Of a stretch of 10,787 bases of DNA, positions 8,641 to 10,787 are shown piece after piece. Location: NCBI GenBank assembly GCA_028684915.1, contig JAQUEZ010000205.1, positions 1 to 10,787 of the forward strand, written 5' to 3'. How positions within the stretch are numbered: the stretch's first letter is position 1; each line of letters starts with the position of its first letter. This DNA comes from Desulfobulbus sp. (GTDB lineage Bacteria; Desulfobacterota; Desulfobulbia; Desulfobulbales; Desulfobulbaceae). Position numbers and translations under genes: made by a program. The notes beneath the pieces are model-generated. The model saw only the letters and a list, made by a program, of their open reading frames with translations, ran no database searches and had not been told where the DNA came from.

Positions 8641-8777
8641 GTGGCGACGTTTGATCACTCTGATATACGCGGGTTGGTTACCGCATGACTTGGCTTCGTC
8701 GCGGAGCTGCCTCTCTCTACAATCTGAAGTTCGGCAAAAGCCTTATTCGAATAGTTCCGTCGAGGGTTCCCCTGAAC
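8641..8777 (-). ncRNA. Predicted bridge RNA (seekRNA) of the IS110 element
   Basis: The minus-strand RNA, downstream of the transposase as expected for IS1111-type elements, can form a small 5' hairpin (8777-8766) and two internal-loop structures. The first has an outer stem CCUC/GAGG (8762-8765 with 8710-8713), then GGAACUA (8758-8752), which equals the tnpA target across the CT core. An inner hairpin (8751-8730) follows, then GUAG (8720-8717), complementary to the core and right side CTAC. The second has an outer 6-bp stem (8702-8697 with 8649-8644), a strand ending AAGUC that partly matches the donor ATGTC, and an inner hairpin (8686-8681 with 8672-8667). AUAUCAGA (8666-8659) comes last and is complementary to the donor junction TCTGATAT. 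The order guide-hairpin-guide and the strand choices match known bridge RNA logic. Exact ends and promoter are unknown. Confidence 0.6.
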
Positions 8778-8913
8778 GTGATCGCGTCTCTGTCTCTGAC
8801 CTGGGAAGATTATGTGGTTTTTCTCTTTGTAGCCTCCTGTAAAGAGCAAAGCATTCCGTTGAGCTTTAAAGATCCTGTTTCGGGCCGCTGCATGTCAATC
8901 TACCTCTGTGGGA

Positions 8914-8981
8914 GCTGTTGACTTTGCTGCTGTGAGAATGGGCCCGTACAAGCTCGTCGGAGCAGCAGCAAAGTCAACAGC
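8914..8981 (-). repeat. 19-bp perfect stem-loop, function unknown
   Basis: GCTGTTGACTTTGCTGCTG (8914-8932) is perfectly complementary to 8963-8981, with a 30-base loop that contains GGGCCC. It lies between the transposase stop (9048) and the predicted bridge RNA. No T-run follows on either strand, so it is not a classical terminator. The arms share CAAAGTCAA with the element's 3' end (8550-8558). It may punctuate or protect the transcript between transposase and guide RNA, or be a remnant of a smaller element. Confidence 0.75.
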
Positions 8982-9047
8982 GGATTCGATTGCCAAGCCA
9001 AGGTTTTTGCTGTGGCCTCATGCTGTGCAATGAGATTTTTGCATGAT

Positions 9048-10163
9048 CTATACCTCCTGCGCCGGGAGGAGTGTACGGGCGATGGCCCACATGAAGGCGG
9101 CAAGTTCACGAGCCGTTGCCGCAATCACGGTGTTTTTGCTTTTGCCTCTGGCCATGAGCCTTCTGAAGCGGCCACAGAGTCGGATCTGCGCTTTCCAGGC
9201 GATGTCACGTACCTCCTGGGGTAAGCCTTCCAAACGAGTCAGCAGGACTCGGCTTTCCCGTGCCGGGTGAGAGTAAGCATGAGACGCTTCGATGAGTGCC
9301 CGCCGAACATGGCCATTGCCGGTTTTGGTGATCCCCCCGCGCTTGACAGTGCCGCCGCTGGAGTGTTCGCTGGGTACAAGGCCCAGGTAGGCCATGAGTT
9401 GCTTTGCCGACTCGAAGCGGGTCAGGTCGCCAAGTTCGGCAACGGTTGTTGCGGCAACGATCAGGGAGACACCGCGCAGGGCTTGGAGAGAGTTTACCAG
9501 TGGTGCCAGGTGCCACTGCGCCACCAACTCCTGAATTAACCGAGTGAGACGCTGCACCCGTTCAAGCTGTTCGTGGACCGCATGCACGTATTCTTGAAGG
9601 GTGATCTGCTGGGCACGATGCGGCATCTTGATGTCTGCGATCCAGTTCCAGTGAGCCTTGCTCCAATGCGACAGTCCACTGTAGCGGTAACCGTGGCGGA
9701 GAAGAAAAGCCAGCAACACCTGGCGGGCCATACGAAGAGCCTTGACCGCGTCCTCCCGGCCACGGGTCAAGTCACGCATAGCTTCATCTTCCGCTGACGG
9801 AACATACACCGAGGTCAGTTCTCCCGCGCGGTGCAACCGGGCCAGATTGAGCGCATCGCGACGATCATTTTTGATTCGATCGCCACTTTTACGGGGAATT
9901 TTTGATGGGGCGACCACGGTACAATCGAGACCCTGTTTTGTCAAAGAACGATAGATGTCATACCCACAGGGACCTGCTTCATAGACAAATCGCAGGCTTG
10001 CGCTTGTGCTTTGCAATTTGCGGATAACCTTTTGCAACGATTCAAGGTCGCCACCGATACTGCCATAGAATCGAACTTCTCCATCTCGGCCTGCATCGGC
10101 GAGTGCAACATCAATGGAATTTTTGTGCACATCGAGACCAACAAATATGATATTCTTTTTCAT
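9048..10163 (-). CDS. IS110-family transposase (DEDD recombinase)
   Basis: This 371-residue protein, apparently full length, is the recombinase of the element. The N-terminal RuvC-like DEDD_Tnp_IS110 domain has D11 (GLDVHK), E62 (YEAGPCGYD), D100 and D103 (NDRRDALNLARLHRAGELT). A central helical linker (about 185-215) follows. The C-terminal Transposase_20-type domain contains LQALRGVSLIVAATTVAELGDLTRF and HSSGG, where S268 or S269 is the likely catalytic serine, then GGITKTGNGHVRRALIEASHAY. In this family the protein works with a bridge RNA to join the ends into a circle and insert it at the guided target without a long duplication. The start has AGGAGG (10170-10175) six bases upstream of the ATG, but that site is buried in a hairpin. 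Subgroup placement as IS1111-like rests on the subterminal repeats and the 3' non-coding region rather than on a search. Confidence 0.93.
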   Translation of the reverse strand: MKKNIIFVGLDVHKNSIDVALADAGRDGEVRFYGSIGGDLESLQKVIRKLQSTSASLRFVYEAGPCGYDIYRSLTKQGLDCTVVAPSKIPRKSGDRIKNDRRDALNLARLHRAGELTSVYVPSAEDEAMRDLTRGREDAVKALRMARQVLLAFLLRHGYRYSGLSHWSKAHWNWIADIKMPHRAQQITLQEYVHAVHEQLERVQRLTRLIQELVAQWHLAPLVNSLQALRGVSLIVAATTVAELGDLTRFESAKQLMAYLGLVPSEHSSGGTVKRGGITKTGNGHVRRALIEASHAYSHPARESRVLLTRLEGLPQEVRDIAWKAQIRLCGRFRRLMARGKSKNTVIAATARELAAFMWAIARTLLPAQEV

Positions 10164-10242
10164 GACCTGCCTCCTTGGTTGTGGCTCTGTGGGGTGAATA
10201 GCTGTTGCTCACAACATAACCCACGTTGGCAAGGGGCAGGTC
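10164..10242 (-). promoter_or_regulatory. Hairpin burying the transposase ribosome-binding site
   Basis: GACCTGCC (10164-10171) pairs with GGCAGGTC (10235-10242), and after a single bulged base CCTTG (10173-10177) pairs with CAAGG (10230-10234). In the mRNA the 3' arm is CAAGGAGGCAGGTC, directly followed by the ATG, so the whole Shine-Dalgarno AGGAGG is paired. This would limit translation of the transposase and could protect against read-through from outside promoters, as known for other insertion sequences. Confidence 0.6.
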
Positions 10243-10255
10243 TCTTCTTTACCGC

Positions 10256-10265
10256 TGACAGCCAT
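10256..10265 (-). repeat. Subterminal inverted repeat, IS110 element, 5' end
   Basis: TGACAGCCAT is the inverted partner of 8542-8551. It lies 7 bp inside the boundary at 10272, on the side in front of the transposase gene. Confidence 0.8.
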
Positions 10266-10269
10266 TATG
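10264..10269 (-). promoter_or_regulatory. -10 half of circle-junction promoter
   Basis: The minus strand reads CATAAT, pointing into the transposase gene. In the linear element it has no good -35 partner within the element. In the circle TTGACT (8553-8558) lands 17 bp upstream. Transcripts would start near 10257 and include the ribosome-binding-site hairpin. Confidence 0.65.
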
Positions 10270-10273
10270 TCTA

Positions 10274-10627
10274 CGTCGTCGCGTCCAGGCTGGACTCAAC
10301 AAGGGTGAGGCGCGGAATGCGCTGGCTCGCGCCGTATTTTTCAACCGACTGGGCGAGATCCGCGATCGCAGTTTCGAGCAGCAGCGCTACCGGGCCAGCG
10401 GCCTCAACCTGGTGACGGCGGCCATCGTGTTGTGGAACACCGTCTATCTGGAGCGTGCCACAAGTGCATTACGCGGCCAAGGCCAGATCGTCGATGAAGC
10501 ACTGTTGCAGTACCTGTCGCCGTTGGGCTGGGAACACATTAACTTGACCGGCGACTACCTGTGGCGTAGCAGCGCCAAGGTTGGCGCGAGGAAGTTCAGG
10601 CCGCTCCGACCGTTGGTCGGAGCTTAG
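10274..10627 (+). pseudogene. tnpA: Tn3-family transposase TnpA, 3' part
   Basis: These are the last 117 codons of the interrupted tnpA, in the same frame as the 5' part. They read [20 protein letters not shown] and continue to [22 protein letters not shown] near the end. The rebuilt protein would have 989 residues, close to the roughly 988 of Tn21 TnpA. The catalytic Glu (E884, NKGEARN) lies twelve residues after the insertion point and 131 after D753, the spacing expected for the family. No start codon with a ribosome-binding site precedes it, so it is probably not translated usefully. The TAG stop (10625-10627) falls inside IRR. Confidence 0.92.
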
Positions 10628-10660
10628 CGTACGATTTTTTCCGTTTTCTGAGGCGACCCC
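10623..10660 (-). repeat. Tn3-family right terminal inverted repeat (IRR)
   Basis: On the minus strand it begins GGGGTCGCCTCAGAAAACGG (10660-10641) and ends CGTACGCTAAG, a canonical 38-bp end of the Tn21/Tn501/Tn1721 type. It is better conserved than IRL. It contains the tnpA stop codon. Confidence 0.93.
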
Positions 10661-10699
10661 TATAATATCAATGGACCTTAAATAGACTGGTTCGCTAAA

Positions 10700-10787
10700 A
10701 TGACCCTAAGTGTACCAATGCCCTTCTTTGTCCGAGCCTACCTGCGTGCATCAACCGATGAGCAGGACGCTCAACGTGCTCGCAGTA
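10700..10787 (+). CDS. Serine recombinase, N-terminal part, cut by window end
   Basis: The frame from the ATG at 10718 (or 10700) reads MPFFVRAYLRASTDEQDAQRARS and runs off the window. YLRASTDEQDA is the N-terminal signature of resolvase/invertase-type serine recombinases, with the nucleophile serine in RAST. It differs clearly from TnpR in this window (GYARVSTQDQN), so it belongs to another element or to a plasmid or phage module, not to this transposon. The start at 10718 fits the family better, since relatives usually begin just before VRAYLRAS. No strong Shine-Dalgarno sequence precedes either ATG. Whether the protein is intact cannot be seen. Confidence 0.75.
   Translation, partial: MTLSVPMPFFVRAYLRASTDEQDAQRARS

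Larger units (their letters stand above)
8539..10272 (-). mobile_element. IS110-family (IS1111-like) insertion sequence in tnpA
   Basis: The boundaries come from rebuilding tnpA: codons run through GAACT (8534-8538) and resume at A10273 followed by CGTCGTCGC. The ends carry subterminal inverted repeats ATGGCTGTCA (8542-8551) and TGACAGCCAT (10256-10265), set 3 bp from the end behind the transposase and 7 bp from the end in front of it. That asymmetry is typical of the IS1111 group. CT precedes the left boundary and also ends the right one, so a CT core dinucleotide is shared and no longer duplication is seen. The 1734-bp length is a multiple of three, so both tnpA parts stay in the same frame. 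It contains one transposase gene and a long 3' non-coding region of about 508 bp. Confidence 0.88.
5156..10660. mobile_element. Tn3-family transposon, cryptic, interrupted by an IS110 element
   Basis: The element is bounded by 38-bp inverted repeats at 5156-5193 and 10623-10660 and carries only tnpR and tnpA, arranged divergently around a spacer of about 177 bp. Without the 1734-bp insertion in tnpA it would be about 3.77 kb. TnpA and the repeat ends resemble the Tn21/Tn501/Tn1721 branch, but the divergent tnpR is unlike Tn21, where tnpR and tnpA point the same way. No resistance, catabolic or toxin gene is present. The expected 5-bp target duplication is absent: TCTAT or ATCTA on the left against TATAA on the right. 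This suggests that one flank has been rearranged since insertion or that the element moved by an atypical route. With tnpA broken, mobility would need a related transposase supplied in trans. Confidence 0.9.

Noticed and set aside
8696..8703. TCGTCGCG matches the right flank of the insertion site (10276-10283) and first looked like a target guide.
   Set aside because: It lies three bases off the core, and its bases form the perfect 6-bp outer stem of the donor loop with 8644-8649, which explains it better.
8639..8921. Small overlapping frames in the 3' non-coding part of the IS110 element.
   Set aside because: None has a recognisable domain or a good start, and the region is better explained as structured non-coding RNA.
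5152..10665. Possible target-site duplication around the Tn3-family element.
   Set aside because: The 5-bp flanks TCTAT (or ATCTA) and TATAA do not match; the shared TAT is too short and out of register.

Overview
The window joins a chromosomal signalling region (about 1-5155) to a transposon-dominated region (5156 to the end). No gene here fixes the host. The regulators on the left (PilZ, HDOD-GGDEF and a multi-PAS protein with a LuxR-type HTH) suit an environmental, signalling-rich Gram-negative bacterium, perhaps a Geobacter/Desulfuromonas-like deltaproteobacterium or a gamma/betaproteobacterium. The Tn3-family transposon is of a proteobacterial type and is clearly more GC-rich than the left part, so it was probably acquired.

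Left region, all on the minus strand. From right to left: a three-PAS LuxR-type regulator (start near 4910-4937, stop at 3219), an HDOD-GGDEF protein (start near 2932, stop at 1340) with intact GGEEF and I-site motifs, the broken N-terminus of an IS5-family transposase (1079-792), and a very AT-rich gene for a PilZ-domain protein (816-100) whose start overlaps the IS5 remnant by 25 bp. A c-di-GMP synthase candidate and a c-di-GMP receptor candidate therefore lie close together, although the IS remnant between them means they need not be an ancient unit.

Right region. A compact Tn3-family transposon (Tn21-like TnpA and ends) runs from the inverted repeat at 5156-5193 to the one at 10623-10660. 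It carries only a divergent tnpR (5746-5189), an intergenic region that probably holds res and promoters, and tnpA (5924-10627). The stop codons of both genes lie inside the terminal repeats, and I see no passenger genes. tnpA is interrupted by a 1734-bp IS110-family element (8539-10272) with IS1111-type features: subterminal inverted repeats 3 bp and 7 bp from the two ends, and a CT dinucleotide at the crossover. It sits between the second catalytic Asp and the catalytic Glu of TnpA, so the transposon can no longer make its own transposase.

The most interesting part is the long non-coding 3' region of this IS110 element (8540-9047). The minus-strand RNA of 8641-8777 can fold into two guide-hairpin-guide loops. 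One loop matches the target site in tnpA across the CT core and the other matches the junction of the element's own circular form. This is what is expected of a bridge RNA (seekRNA). Joining the two ends in a circle would also build a promoter (TTGACT, 17 bp, CATAAT) that drives the transposase gene, and the transposase ribosome-binding site is buried in a hairpin that ends at the start codon. A separate 19-bp perfect stem (8914-8981) in the same region is unexplained. Past the right end of the transposon, a second and different serine recombinase gene begins and runs off the window.
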